The notes beneath the pieces are model-generated. The model saw only the letters and a program-made list of their open reading frames with translations, did not search any database and was not told where the DNA came from. Shown piece after piece: positions 1 through 11,225 of a stretch of 64,000 bases of DNA. Both the position numbers and the translations under genes were made by a program. Position 1 is the stretch's first letter. Each line of letters opens with the position of its first letter. The DNA is from Sphaerolaimus hirsutus (Eukaryota > Nematoda > Chromadorea > Monhysterida > Sphaerolaimidae): positions 27,911,785 through 27,975,784 of the forward strand of contig OZ038452.1 of assembly GCA_964036195.1 (NCBI GenBank). The letters are read 5' to 3'.

Positions 1-293
1 AGACATTTTGGGAGGCAGGTTATATTTTGCTTGAAAAAAGTGGATTCAAGACAAATGAACCTGCAGAAAAGTAGAATATCCTCCAGTTTGGGGATTGGAC
101 TATTCCCATTGTCAAATGCCCTTCTCCACATTAAAAGTGACTTTTTCAGGCAATGTTTATTATTCCTCCTTACAAATAATCTTTGTCGCACTGAAGAACT
201 CCTTGTGAAAAAGCGTTTGGCGTTTCTCCTCAGATACTGCCTACAAACATTGTTCCATCTTTTCTGTTGTGCTTTGATTGCCTTTGCCTCCAT
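1..293 (-). CDS. candidate partial exon, open to window edge
   Basis: From an ATG at 293-291 the minus strand stays open for 97 codons to base 1, so the frame would continue outside the window. The predicted piece is strongly basic (starts MEAKAIKAQQKRWNNV) with several Arg/Lys clusters, and I recognise no domain. A stop codon lies in frame just upstream of the ATG. A good donor-like GTAAGG occurs inside the frame, so it could instead be part of an exon or not coding at all. The only support is its length and the lack of an obvious repeat here. Confidence 0.2.
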   Translation of the reverse strand, partial: MEAKAIKAQQKRWNNVCRQYLRRNAKRFFTRSSSVRQRLFVRRNNKHCLKKSLLMWRRAFDNGNSPIPKLEDILLFCRFICLESTFFKQNITCLPKC

Positions 294-330
294 TAGCTTT
301 GACCTTCATATGAAATAAATGTGTGTATAT

Positions 331-434
331 TATTAGGGGGGGGGGTTATTATTTCCTCAGCAAAATTTTATGGGGGTATTTCGAGAGGGGTGGGGTTTGA
401 TTCAAGGGGGGTTTATTCGAGGTAATACGGTATT
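331..434. repeat. G-rich ACCGTATT-family element, truncated
   Basis: Runs of G alternate with TTATT/TATTTCGAG blocks and the segment ends with the family terminus GAGGTAATACGGTA. The left terminus is missing, so this is a fragment. Confidence 0.7.
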
Positions 435-485
435 TGGTGAATGATTCTGAACATCAGTCCCAAATGACAATAAACGCCTGCAAAC

Positions 486-827
486 TTATTTGAAAAAAAT
501 GAAAAAATTATATAACAGAAGACACCTATGTCTAGTCAACGCTTTACATCCTTCATTAACCCTGTTAACGCTAGGATTTCCATTAGCACAGCCTACTTTA
601 AGCAGCAGTTTTAGTTCAGTGCAACGTTGACGAAGCATAAACTCGCACGATTTTGGTGTTGTGTTTGTGTGTCTCTTCAGTGCGGGTTTTTCATTTTTGC
701 AGTTTTGTAGCAAAATTGACAATCTAGGAAGAAGATTTCTTATTTGACCACATGAGTATCCTTCTGTTTCAAAAATTCCCGCGTGAAAATTTAACAGCAA
801 TGGTACAAAAACCAAAATTAATATCAT
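486..827 (-). CDS. candidate small secreted cysteine-containing protein
   Basis: A 113-codon single-exon frame. It begins with a signal-peptide-like stretch (MILILVFVPLLLNFHAG) followed by a polar region with seven cysteines at irregular spacing. The final residues (LLLYNFFIFFK) come from an AT-rich tail and may not belong to the real protein. The sequence lies between two repeat copies but does not itself match any other part of the window. AATAAA on this strand occurs at 417-412, inside the downstream repeat. No family is recognised. It could be a real small secreted protein, one exon of a longer gene, or a chance frame. Confidence 0.35.
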   Translation of the reverse strand: MILILVFVPLLLNFHAGIFETEGYSCGQIRNLLPRLSILLQNCKNEKPALKRHTNTTPKSCEFMLRQRCTELKLLLKVGCANGNPSVNRVNEGCKALTRHRCLLLYNFFIFFK

Positions 828-1115
828 TTTCAGTTTATTTTTCGAATTTCAATGATCGAGATTTTTTACAAATGACTTCTTAGTACACGTGATTATGTCT
901 TTATGTGGTCAGATTTATTAGCATATAAATTTTGCTACTATCCTTACATTCAACGTATTTTACAATGTTCCCACATAAAACTGCACCGTTTTTCTCACGA
1001 CTTTTTTCATTCAAATAGTAGCTGTGCGACGTTTTGCATGGAAATTCCCACACAAAGCAGAAAGTTGTTGTTCCTCAAACTTGCTAGGAGCGGCTGCAGT
1101 TATTGCAAATCTAAC

Positions 1116-1519
1116 TACCGTATTACCTCGAAATACCTCCATGGGGGTTTATTATTTCGCGAGCAAAATTTGAGGGGGGGGGTTAATTCGAGGGGTTTTT
1201 TTTCAAGAGTTTTTTTTTATTTCGTCAGAAATTATCGTAAGGATCGTAGTAAATAGTAAGCATTTGCGTACCCAAAACAGGTAATAACTAGTCTATGTAA
1301 TAACACAAACTAGTCTGTGTAGCTGCAATGCAAATTAACAGTAATATACATCATGTACATTGCATACATGACGTATTTATTATGTACATGACGTACCTCA
1401 TTCTGAAGGGGGGGGTATTTCGAGGGGGGGTTTATTATTCCCCCAGCCCATTTTGAGGGGGGGGGTTAATTCGAGGGGGGGGGTTAATTCAAGGGGGGAT
1501 AATTCGAGGTAATACGGTA
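1116..1519. mobile_element. ACCGTATT-family MITE, near full length
   Basis: Begins TACCGTATTACCTCGAAATA and ends with the inverted terminus (GGTAATACGGTA). Inside the termini are G homopolymers interleaved with TTATTTCG, then a less repetitive core with a palindromic TACATCATGTACATTGCATACATGACG-like block. No coding capacity is seen. Confidence 0.8.
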
Positions 1520-1762
1520 CTGTGGGGATTATTCAAGCAGTGACTATTGGAGGGTGCTTTTCAAGGGATGCATTATTTTTCTTATCGTTGTTTTTGACCT
1601 TATCGTTGCTTTTATCTCACCGTGAATCATGAAATACCGTCAACAATTTTTTGTCAACTTTTTTAATTGTTGTTCTATAGGAGGTGCCCTTCTATTTTTA
1701 GTATTTTTAGTTACTCCCCGTAAACATCAATTTAGTACTGGGAGTTCGAACAATTTCAGGTG

Positions 1763-1965
1763 ATATAACAACCCCAGTCCTCGAAATACCCCCTCGTTTA
1801 ACTCCCCCCCACCTCAAAATTCTCATGAGAAGGGAACAACCGCAAATCCTCAAATAAATCCCCCTTGAATACCCCCCCCCCCTGTTCGCCAGGTGAGGAA
1901 AAAATAACTCCCCCTTGAATAACTCCCCCTCTTGAGTACCCCCCCCTTGGAAAGGATGCGGCAAA
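1763..1965. repeat. ACCGTATT-family element, degraded, C-rich strand
   Basis: Alternating C runs with TCGAAATA/TTGAATAACT blocks. Both precise termini have been lost. Confidence 0.6.
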
Positions 1966-2194
1966 AATTTAAAAACGTAATTTGAAAACGTTTTTAAATT
2001 TGTTCAGTAATACAAGTATACAATTTAGAAGTCGACCAAAAATGCAAGTTAAATGTGGAAACGGATTTTAAAACATCAATTTCACATTAAAAAAAGAAAA
2101 CATTTTTGAATTTACAAAGGTTTCTTTGCCATCATTACAACCCGGGTGGTCTAGGTAGCCTATTGGACCGCTTGGAGAGCCTGAACCACAACGG

Positions 2195-2335
2195 AAGCCT
2201 GCACTTGTGGTCCAGGCTCCGCAGGTGCAATCCCAAAGCCTGTAAAGTGTAAAGTAAAGTGTCAAATGTAAAGTCAAATATCAAATGTCAAATGTAAAGT
2301 AAAGTGTCAAATGCACTCTGAAAAATAAACTTCCT
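2195..2335. repeat. half copy of the CCCTGTAAAGTGTAAAGTAAAG element
   Basis: The motif CAATCCCAAAGCCTGTAAAG is followed by repeated TAAAGT/CAAATG units, matching one arm of the palindromic element that is complete at 49241-49686. A low-complexity TTTTATTTGTATT tract follows to about 2470. Confidence 0.65.
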
Positions 2336-3003
2336 ATGGGCAGGGTTGGTTTTATAAAAATTATTTGTATACAAATTGTATAAAAAAATGTATACAAAGT
2401 GTATTTTATTTGTATTTTATTTGTATTTTATTCTTGTTATATTTTTTATTTTTTTTATTCCCACAAGTCTTATATATAGTATATATTTAAATTGGTCCCT
2501 CCTGACGCGAAACCCCCTCTTGAATAACTCCTCCATATGATGAGAATGATGTGAATCTTTATGTGTATGTTAAAGAACATAAAAATAATTTCTGTATTCC
2601 TTTTGGTGTGGGGTGTTTTTATCTGCACATTCACGAATAGATAAATATTATTGATTTCCTTTGTGATATTCTTGCCATTACTATTTATGGACTGCTGCAA
2701 ATGGATAAAAATTATTATTTCCCTTTGGGATGTTTTTGTCATTTTTATATCTGGACAATGTAAGCAAGGATGAATCTCTTCTGAACGTGGTAAGATGAAG
2801 TGGCTAATGTGAATGCATTTACAACTGTTATATCTGTGTGTGTTTCAGTGTTGCGCTTAATGGCAACGGCTCACCCATGAAACAATGAACAAACATAGTG
2901 CCCAGACATAAAAACAATGCTGAGAACAGAGTGTTTTCAAAAATTACAAAAAAGACCAATTTCCAACCACAATATATAGCCCAGTCCAACCCAATCTACA
3001 AAG

Positions 3004-3072
3004 ATGCACAAAATGTACCTTGTTGTGCTGCTGTTTGCCACTGCAGTCTATGCAGACCATGCTACTGTACAG
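3004..3072 (+). CDS. candidate first exon with signal peptide
   Basis: ATG opens a 23-codon frame (MHKMYLVVLLFATAVYADHA...) with a good signal-peptide shape and a likely cleavage after VYA. It ends at CAG followed by a possible donor (GTCAAT). A phase-0 acceptor and 46-codon frame exist at 3620-3760, but that segment lies inside a dispersed repeat, so I do not join them with confidence. No other continuation was found. Confidence 0.25.
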
Positions 3073-3285
3073 GTCAATTTTTTAGACTTCTTTCCTTTGG
3101 GTTTCTTTCTTTTGGGTATATTCATTCGAGGTATGCAGTTTCAATTTGAAGGCAAATTTCCCCAATCAAAATTTTTGGTTTTACACTGGATTTTTGGTTT
3201 TACACTGAGAATAGAATGTATAGAATCAATTTCTACAAGTGAATGATTCAGAATGTCACAAGCATCAATCGAATGCTTGCTGTGA

Positions 3286-3960
3286 AAGCGTATTTACGCT
3301 TACCCGAAATACCTGGGTAAATGGGTATTTATACTTACGCTTACGCTTACGCTTTCATAAAATACCCGTATGCTTTTTCACGCTTTCCTGGCCAAAATAC
3401 CCGGGTACTGAAAGCGTAAAAAAGCTTTTCACACGGTTCAGTTTTACACTTTTGAAAAAGCATAAAACCACAAAAAAAGAGTCAACGAAACTGCGTACCA
3501 AAAAAATGACTACCTGTATGCTGTGTTACTATGTGCAGCAAATAGTGGTAATGTACAAATTGTGTCGTAGTATGAATGTCTTGCTTATACTGTGTCATCG
3601 CGCAAAATCCTGATTTCAGATTAGAAATTTTGGGCTGAAAATTTATTCCGACAACGGTGTAATTGTCGCCGTCGACAGCACCAACTCCAAGTTCGAAGAT
3701 AAAGATAACTTCAGTGTCGCTGAGATGAATTGTCAAACTACAATGAGGGCAGACTACTAAGTGCGTGGACATCCGAAAAATGTCGCTGAGAGCTTGATTT
3801 GGTAAGAATTAACTGAGAAAAAGTCTCTTAAACTTTTTACGCTTACGCTTTTATTTACACTTTCCTAGGTATTTTAAAAATACCAATTTGGAAAGTGTAT
3901 TTACGCTTACATTGAGGCTTTCCAAAAATACCGGTATTTTAACAACTCTGCTGTCTAGTA
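3286..3960. mobile_element. AGAGTTGTTAAAA-ended element with ACGCTTACGC interior
   Basis: Both sides carry GCGTAAGCGTAAATAC-type tandem motifs in inverted orientation, and the right end reads ACCGGTATTTTAACAACTCTG. A second copy in the opposite orientation lies at 35277-35770 and shares the central GCTGTCGACGGC segment. The family recurs at 21500-22165, 30957-31160 and 62930-63410. Confidence 0.7.
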
Positions 3961-4117
3961 CTTCTAACTAAGTGTCTACCTGTACTTTTTAAACACACCA
4001 TTTACAAAATTCCCCATCAACTTCCCGATTTTGACGCACACTCAAACCCGCAGACCTGTGGTAGGTGTGTATTCAACGCTATACAAGATCATCACATATT
4101 CGCTTCCACACCTGTTC

Positions 4118-4235
4118 ACGGGTGCGAGGAAACCTGGTGACAGTCCCGAACCCTGTCAAACGTTAAGTCAAGTGTCAAATATAATGATAACTGACATACA
4201 AAATTGTTAAACGTCATGCAATGTTAAATGGGTGC
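4118..4235. repeat. fragment of CAGTCCC/CCCTGT-AAAG element
   Basis: GGTGACAGTCCCGAACCCTGTCAAACG followed by AAGTGTCAAAT units: one arm only of the family complete at 49241-49686. Confidence 0.6.
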
Positions 4236-4586
4236 GGGACTGACCCCTGGGTGAAAACAGCGGAGACATACTGCGTTCCGAAAAAGTGTGCCAAAACGAT
4301 GCAAGCCGACTTCTTTGCGACCACCTGCCTCGAAATTAGGACAGCTGTGAGTCCAGTACAGCAATATTTTTTATTGTGATGCGGCTGGTTAGATAGCATA
4401 TTCCTTCCTTTAGAATAGAACCCAAAATAGAAAAGTATGGGGAAATTGCAGACAGGAGGTATGCTGGACATTTGCCAAAAGGTTGAATGTGAAGAGTTTC
4501 AAAAGAAATAGAAAATGATCATTTTGTAGGGGTTGATATTGCCGAAAATAGATAAGAAATCTGTACCCTATTTATTTATTATCTCT

Positions 4587-4837
4587 GTATACTCCGGTTA
4601 CTTTACACCTTGCACGCGTGGTTCCCGCTGGAAGTGTGCCAACGATGGTTAACGTGTGCAAATTTCATAAAAAGATGACAAAATTGATTGTTGTTATAAT
4701 GTTATTCATTAACATATTCACATTGATAAATTTTTTCATCTTTTTACGGAAATCGCATGATTTGATAATCATTGGCACGCTTCCAACACGAGACATAAAT
4801 GAGTGCGAAGGCAGAGTATCATGTACGCCGAGTATAC
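4587..4837. mobile_element. GTATACTC-ended MITE, copy 1
   Basis: Starts GTATACTCCGGTTACTTTAC and ends TGTACGCCGAGTATAC. About 250 bases with no long frame. Other copies: 10262-10512, 48425-48694 (reversed), 53062-53310 (reversed) and a decayed one at 57050-57310. Confidence 0.8.
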
Positions 4838-4955
4838 TTATTTTGTCTACCTACCACGGCACACCAAGATATTTTGTTCAGAACATTTGAAGCGTTTGAT
4901 TCCGTAACCCGTTAAGTGCAAAAGTGAAAAAAATTGAGTTAAGTGCGGATGTGAC

Positions 4956-4956
<1 letters not shown>

Positions 4957-4991
<35 letters not shown>
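4957..4991. repeat. (AT)n microsatellite
   Basis: An uninterrupted run of AT dinucleotides of about 35 bases. Confidence 0.9.
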
Positions 4992-4993
<2 letters not shown>

Positions 4994-4999
4994 CTTTGT

Positions 5000-7745
5000 G
5001 ATAAAAAAAATTACCTCAATATCTCATACCATTCCCGAGATACAGAGATATCGTTTTTTGAAAAAAATGCAATTTTGCATCCGAAACCCGTTATCTGCAG
5101 CCCAAAATAGGTGAGTTTGCACTCGAAACCCGTTATCTACAAAAAAAACTATCATTTTTTGCACCCGAAACTCATTATCTGCAGAGAAAAAAGTTTGCAT
5201 CCGAAACTCGTAAGGATTTAGTATGGAGGTGTGAAAATCACCACACAAAAATGGAGTTTGCATCCGAAACTCGTTGAGGAAATCTGTACTGGTTTTTATG
5301 AATTTGCACCTGAAACTCATCAATCTGCAGGTTACTTTGCACCCGAAACTCGTTATCTGCATGCATTTATGCTGATGTGACGTCAAACAAATCACCATAA
5401 CTCTAGGTCTAGGTATATATGTCGGCCAGAGGGTTGTAAATATGGAAAATGTAGAGAAATTCATGAACTTTTCAAAAAGTTTCGGGCAAGCGTGGTCACT
5501 TGAAGCATGCCCGCGCGGGCCAATGTCAAAGTTTCAAATGCGATTTTCAAAAAAACCAAAAACGCGCAGATAACGGGTTTCGGAATCAAACTCCTCATTT
5601 GAGGAGTTTGTTTCCGAAACCCGTTATCTCCACGTTTTTCAATGTCGTCAAAATCTCATTTGAAACTTTGACATTGTTCCGAGCCAGCATGCTTGAGTGG
5701 CAATGCTTGCCAAAAACTTTTCGAAAAGGCCATGAATTTCTCTACATTTTCCATATTTACAACTTTCTGGCTGGCAAATATGGTTAAAGTTGTGGCCACT
5801 TGATTGACATCACATCAACATACGTACATATAGATTTGTTCCTTAACAGGTTTCGAGTGCAAAATGCATTTTTGTATGGGGACTGTGCTAACTCCCTACT
5901 AAATGTGTAACAGGTTTCGGATGCAAACTTTGTTCTGTGGAGATAGTGAATTTCGGGTGCAAAAATGATAGTCTTTTTGGAGATAATGTCAGATATTTTA
6001 CGTTTTTACTAATTTTACTAAATTCTGTTTTTTCCTCCCAATTTACGTCACTCGTCGGATCGCTGCGGCGGGGAATTGGCGTTTCACCTGTCCTGATGCG
6101 CTAAATGCGTGTTAATTAGGTAATGAGTTGTTTTTGTGGTACTGGGGTGTTTACACGCAATTCAGGAATGACACCAGTACCCCTTTGAGGTCCTGGCTAG
6201 TTCCCTAAAATGGACACGTCAACTTACCAACCCTTTTCGTAATTCAGCCAATGTAGAGTTTTCAGTTAATTGTTAATAAAAGCCCAATTAAGTCGAAAGT
6301 AATTCGGTTAATAATTCAGCAATTAGTAATACTTCAGGGGGACCAATTTGTTTGCACGGGAACTTTATTTTCTAGCGAAATCAGAGTCAAATCACATTAG
6401 CACAAATGAGTCATAAACCTCTAATGGGTGCAAAAATTGCAAAAACAGCGCATTTTATAATCATTTAATTCTTACCATAATTTGGGCAAATATTAATTTC
6501 AAGACACAACAAATGACAGTAATTAGCGAATATAAGGCAAAAACTTTGATCACATGAAAACGGCAATTGAATGTAAAATGAAGCGCACAAGTGAATATTT
6601 ATCAGGTAAATAGTAATAAAACGAAATAGTTCAAAAACATGAGGGCGTAAATGTAATTAAAATACAGCACTAATTACCACTATTGGAGGTGTCACAATTG
6701 GGCTTCTATTCATTATTTGTGGTACATTTAGAGCAGGTGGTGTGTCGCCTTGTTATCACCTCACGCCACTTTAGGCAAAATATTTCATTGCCTGCCCGAC
6801 CATAGTTGTTGAAAATATGTTTCTGGGTTCATGTGGGTTTATTCAAGGTCATTTCATTGCCGGGTAATGGGTGGGAACTCAGGGCATGAACACACTCTAC
6901 AACGACACTAGCACTTTTGATTTCACCAGATCACCCTAGGTGATGGGAATTTTGATTGGCACCACTGTGCTCTTCACTTCATGCTGTGCTCTGCATGTGT
7001 TGTGTGTGCGTGATCCTTAAATGAAAGTTGGTTTAGTGCCACTTTCTCGCCCATTACCTATTCCTGTCAGGGGGAATTTCAAATGTTATCTCTTGGGGCA
7101 CTAAAGTGTGCTAACAAAGTACACACCTTTCTAACTTAACAAGAATTTCAAACACCCTTTTAGCCCATTTTCAGACACTACACCTTTTGGGAGAAATGCA
7201 GTCAATCGAAAAAGAGACTCAAAAATAACAGTTGACAAGAAAAAAAAGAAATTATCAGTCCAATTTACTCTACTTAGCAATAATATGCGATAAATTTTAA
7301 ATTGAAAAATAAAATACGCGGGGGTGATAAACATGTAATTAACGGAAAAATAAAAAATGTTTCATGGCCGCAGCAAGTTCCATTCAGGCGTACCATCCTG
7401 GGGGCTGCAGCCTCCTTGGCGGAGTGGCAGTGCACAGCAAACTTCGCATTCACTGTGACTTCCCTGTACACCGCAGTTCTTCATTTGGTCGCACCTGGTC
7501 TTTCTTGTGTCGTCAGGTTGTCTGCGCTGAGGGGTCGTTACGTTTTTTCGCATGGTTGACTAGCCATATTTCTACCCACAACAACGTGTTTCAAGTGCAA
7601 ATTCACATATTTTGGACTGGAGATAACGGGTTTCTGATGCAAAATTCCATTTTTTTCAAAAATCGGTATCTCTGAATCTTGGGAACAGTGTGAGATTATT
7701 TAGATTGAGATAATTTTTTTTTTCTATCAAGAAGAAAAAAATATA
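5000..7745. repeat. large inverted repeat with CCGAAACTCGTTATCTGCA units
   Basis: The left arm (5000-5590) holds at least seven irregular copies of a unit resembling TGCATCCGAAACTCGTTATC. The right arm carries the reverse complement (ATAACGGGTTTCGGATGCAA) at 5560-5990 and again at 7580-7740. The extreme ends mirror each other: an AATCTCA/GAGATACAGAGATATCG block near 5010-5055 returns inverted near 7660-7720. The centre is a small hairpin around 5590. The stretch 5996-7560 appears inserted in the right arm. Frames inside are short and unrecognised. Confidence 0.65.
5996..7560. other. unassigned sequence inside the large inverted repeat
   Basis: About 1.6 kb that breaks the right arm. No convincing gene, splice pattern or terminal repeats are visible. 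A GC-richer patch at 7360-7555 gives overlapping frames on both strands (60-100 codons) without a recognisable domain; it may be an old coding remnant. Confidence 0.4.
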
Positions 7746-7748
7746 TAT

Positions 7749-8205
7749 ACCATATTTCTTCTAATAGAACGGCATACCTCCAATAGAACAGCACCTCCAA
7801 TAGAACAGCAGGTTATGGCATGTTTTTGCACTCATGAAAACAATAGAATGGCAGCCTCCAATAGAACGGCACCTCCAATAGAACGGCAGGTAGAAATTAT
7901 GTTGGAAGAGTGTCAAAACACAAAAATGTTAGATAAATAGGTTATGAGAACATCCAAGGTGATCAGAACTATGATTCAGGGTTGTTTTCACATCTGGTTT
8001 TGCTTGAATTGATGCTTTGATACCAAAATGTTGTTCATGTTTCATTAAAAAAACTATGTTCAAATGAAAAATGTGTGGAAAAAAAATTGATGAAAAAAAA
8101 TAGAGCGGCAGCCTCCAGAACAGCACCGACAATAGAACGGCAGGTAAAAAAGTTGACCAAAAAAATAGAATGGCGCTCTTCTATTAGAAGAAATACGGTA
8201 TATAC
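7749..8205. mobile_element. ACCGTATTTCTTC element with AATAGAACGGC repeats
   Basis: Starts TACCATATTTCTTCTAATAG and ends with the inverted form (TTAGAAGAAATACGGTA). Next to each end are repeated units of CTCCAATAGAACGGCA. Related copies: 17277-17660, 19006-19185 and a fragment at 32190-32290. Confidence 0.75.
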
Positions 8206-8217
8206 ATCAGATCCGCA

Positions 8218-8360
8218 CTTACCGTATTTCCTCAAAATACCACCCCCCTGAATTAACCCCCCCCCCCCCCGTCGAGATACCTCCACGTGTTTTCGAGCAG
8301 AGGAAAAAATACCCCCGTCTTGAATGATGTACATCATGTATACAATGTACATGATGTACT
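8218..8360. repeat. ACCGTATT-family element, truncated
   Basis: Starts TACCGTATTTCCTCAAAATA, runs through C homopolymers and stops after the ATGTACATCATGTATAC core block. The right terminus is absent. Confidence 0.7.
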
Positions 8361-8840
8361 TATTGGGGTCGAATCTCATCGCAGCTATACATACAGTAGT
8401 TTGTATGTTCTACGTTTGTATGTTCCAATTAGCATTCAAAAAATAACCTGTGATTTATATTTTCGAAAATCACAATAAATATAAATAACCCGTGATTTAT
8501 ATATATTTATATTTTTTCCAAATTCTGAGTGATATATTTATATATATTTTTTAAATTAGAAAAAAAATCACTGAGAAAATCACTCATACTTGATACATTG
8601 TGGTGCAATGATTGCGCTTTATGACTAAAACATGTAATCTGTGCAAGAAAAATTTGTGAGTGATTTTCTCCAGAAATGCTCTCTGTTCATGTACAGCATT
8701 ATTGGGTTAAAATTGTATTTGAAGAAGGTAAATATTGTGCCTACACACACTAGTTTCCACCCTGACTTTTTTGAAAACTGAAATGGCCAAAAATGGTGGC
8801 ATGTTTCCATCAAGTTTTCCACTACAAAGCTATTTATATA

Positions 8841-9383
8841 CAGGGTGGCACACGTCAGGCGCACGGTTTCAATCTGCTCTCAACAAGTCAATTTTAAATG
8901 AAAACTGTTCAAATTTGGTATGGCAGTAGATAAATGCACTCCATTTAGTATGTTAAGAGCACGCATTCATATAGCAAGATTTTTATGTTAGAATGTGTAG
9001 TACATTGAATGGACATTTTCCTTTGGAGTTATGTGAAGGAGAAGGTTACAGTCCACAGTTGCCCAAAATGATGGACATTGAGCAGTTGAAGCATGTGATG
9101 GTCCAGCAGTTCAATGAAATTTTGCGTAGCATGTGTGTGAATGTTGTGGGTGAACTGCTTAATCATTTGGGTATTGTCGTATTGCGATAATGGCAGTGGT
9201 TCTGTGGAGTGTTGTTCTTTCATATGGTTTGATGTATGTGAAAATTTAGCGATATGAATGTGTGCTCTTAACATACTAAATGGGGTACATTTATCTACTG
9301 ATATACCAAATTTCGGCACTTCTCATTAAAAATTGACGTGTTGGGAGCAGATTGAAACTGTGCACCTGACATGTGCCACCCGG
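8841..9383 (+). mobile_element. Tc1/mariner-type element with transposase remnant
   Basis: Imperfect terminal inverted repeats begin CAGGGTGGCACACGTCAGG and end ...TGCCACCCGG, flanked by TA on both sides. The arms pair over about 150 bases. The unpaired middle (about 8993-9190) encodes a transposase C-terminus: one frame reads FLWSYVKEKV, the typical end of the catalytic domain in this superfamily, and after a frameshift near 9047 another frame continues YSPQLPK...EQLKHVM. It is a dead, internally deleted copy. Confidence 0.8.
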
Positions 9384-10261
9384 TATGTTCAGTTTTCACA
9401 ATATGCATGAATTTTGGTGGGGTGGTGTTGGCAAATCACTAGTTTGATCACAACTCAAACTCAAATGATGACAAATGGTGACATCACCATCAATTAGTTT
9501 TCATTTTGTATGTGACAAAAATGTGAACTGTTTAAGTAACTTTTTATTTATGTCATCCTGCTATGAATTCTATGGTTATGGTTTAGGTATAAAGCATCTC
9601 TCTATCTTATAACATACTTTTTTGAAATAAAACATGACTTTGAATCAAAAATGCCAATTTTATGTGATAAAAGTTTATCTACAGTGATTGAAAGCTCAGT
9701 TTACCATTTTTGGAAACTGACAATGCTTTGTGACTTGCACCAATGTCAGCTGTTTTCAAATATGGGGAAAACTGTCACAATGGTGTCACCAGTGCCACTA
9801 GTGTCATCACAATGTTGCAAAAACGTAGCCATGTGTCCAAAAATGAGTTTTCACAGCACATCACCATTGAAAAAGTGCTGAGCATGAGCGCCTATTTCGA
9901 GGAAATACCGTAACTCATTTTTTCACTTGGGTCCTTAACGGGTTATGGAACCAAAAATGCCTCATTCGCTGTTTGAGAGGTCATTTGTAATAGACTTTTC
10001 CGCCAGAATATTTTGTAATCATCTGCACTCAGCTGGGCTGTCCACTTGGCAGTACAAATGGGAAGTGTTATGAAATGATCGGCAATAACTTTATGGATTT
10101 GTAAAGATGAATTTGATGAATTTTAAATATGCATGATCTTATAAATTTGTGTTGATTACTACTGAGCAGTGATAGTTTTTTTTGTAAAATATGCTTGACT
10201 AGTATGATTATTCCCCAGACATTCTGCCCGGTTCCGCAGTATTCTATTATTTCAGACATAT
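9384..10261. other. intergenic, no gene seen
   Basis: AT-rich sequence with no supported frame. It contains the terminal fragment GGAAATACCGTAA (about 9900) and one ACGGGTTATGG motif related to the 5-7.7 kb repeat. Confidence 0.5.
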
Positions 10262-10512
10262 GTATACTCCGGTTACTTTACACCTTGCACGCGTGGTTCC
10301 CGCTGGATGTGTGCCAACGATGGTTAACGCGTGCGCGTTTCATAAAAATATAATAAAATTGATTGTTGTTATAATGTTATTCATTATCATATTCACATCG
10401 ACGAATTTTTAAAATCTTTTTACGGAAATCGCATGATTTAATAATCATTGGCACGCTTCCAACACGAGACATAAATCAGTGCGAGGGCAGAGTATCATGT
10501 ACGCCGAGTATA
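10262..10512. mobile_element. GTATACTC-ended MITE, copy 2
   Basis: Closely matches 4587-4837 in the same orientation, from GTATACTCCGGTTACTTTAC to ACGCCGAGTATA. Confidence 0.8.
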
Positions 10513-10846
10513 ACTGCAACCATACAGAAGCAATGATACAAGACTTCTCTAGTTCATTTTCTCTAATTGATTTAAAAAACTGTGCGACAGTTGAAAACAA
10601 CCTCTAACTGTGTATGCATCTCATGATAAGCGTTCTAAAAACTCGCTGGAAGATTTTTTTTTTTTTAATTCAGAAAATATGATTAAATATACTTATATTG
10701 ATTTTTTTGATTTTTACTCTACTTGAGACCATTTGTATTTATGACTGAATTGTATGTATGAAACCAATGTCACATTGGAGTATTTTGTCCTAAAATTTTT
10801 GTTTTTGGGAACCGTGAATCGTACGATTTTGAGTGTTCAGGGGCCA

Positions 10847-11060
10847 GTTCCGCAAGTGGAAAAGTTAAGAGTTTAAATTTAAGAGTTGAGTAAAATGACA
10901 AATGACAAGTTATGAGTAAAGTTAAGAGTTAAGAGTTGAGTAAAACGACAAATGATTTTACTCAACTCTTATCTTTTAACTTTACTCTTAACTTATAATT
11001 TATCATTTTACTCAACTTTTAAGTTTTAACTCTTCCACTTGCGGAACCGGCACCTGATGT
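10847..11060. mobile_element. CAGGGGCCAGTTCCGC palindromic element
   Basis: Arms read CAGGGGCCAGTTCCGCAAG and CTTGCGGAACCGGCACCTG. Interiors are mirrored repeats of GAGTTAAGAGT/ACTCTTAAC. Related to 26186-26395, 47786-48006 and the element at 55017-55305. Confidence 0.75.
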
Positions 11061-11107
11061 TCGTTACGGTAATTTGAACAGCCACTTGGGTTGGTTGAAA
11101 CACCTGC

Positions 11108-11225
11108 CGTAATTCCTCTAAATACTCTCCTTCGAAATACCCCCTCGAAAACCACAAATTAGTGCTGGGAGTTCAAGAAATTTCTGGCAAAATAATAACC
11201 CCCCCTCGAAATACCCCCACCCATT
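11108..11225. repeat. ACCGTATT-family fragment
   Basis: TCGAAATACCCC blocks with C runs. Only one end (CCGTAATTCCTC) is left. Confidence 0.55.

Noticed and set aside
3620..3760. Phase-0 terminal exon (46 codons) that could join the signal-peptide exon at 3004
   Set aside because: The segment is inside a dispersed repeat: the copy at 35277-35770 carries the same GCTGTCGACGGC sequence in reverse. The open frame is probably chance.
5024..5464. 146-codon minus-strand frame with repeated FRMQT units
   Set aside because: The protein repeat comes directly from the CCGAAACTCGTTATC DNA repeat; no start context or domain.
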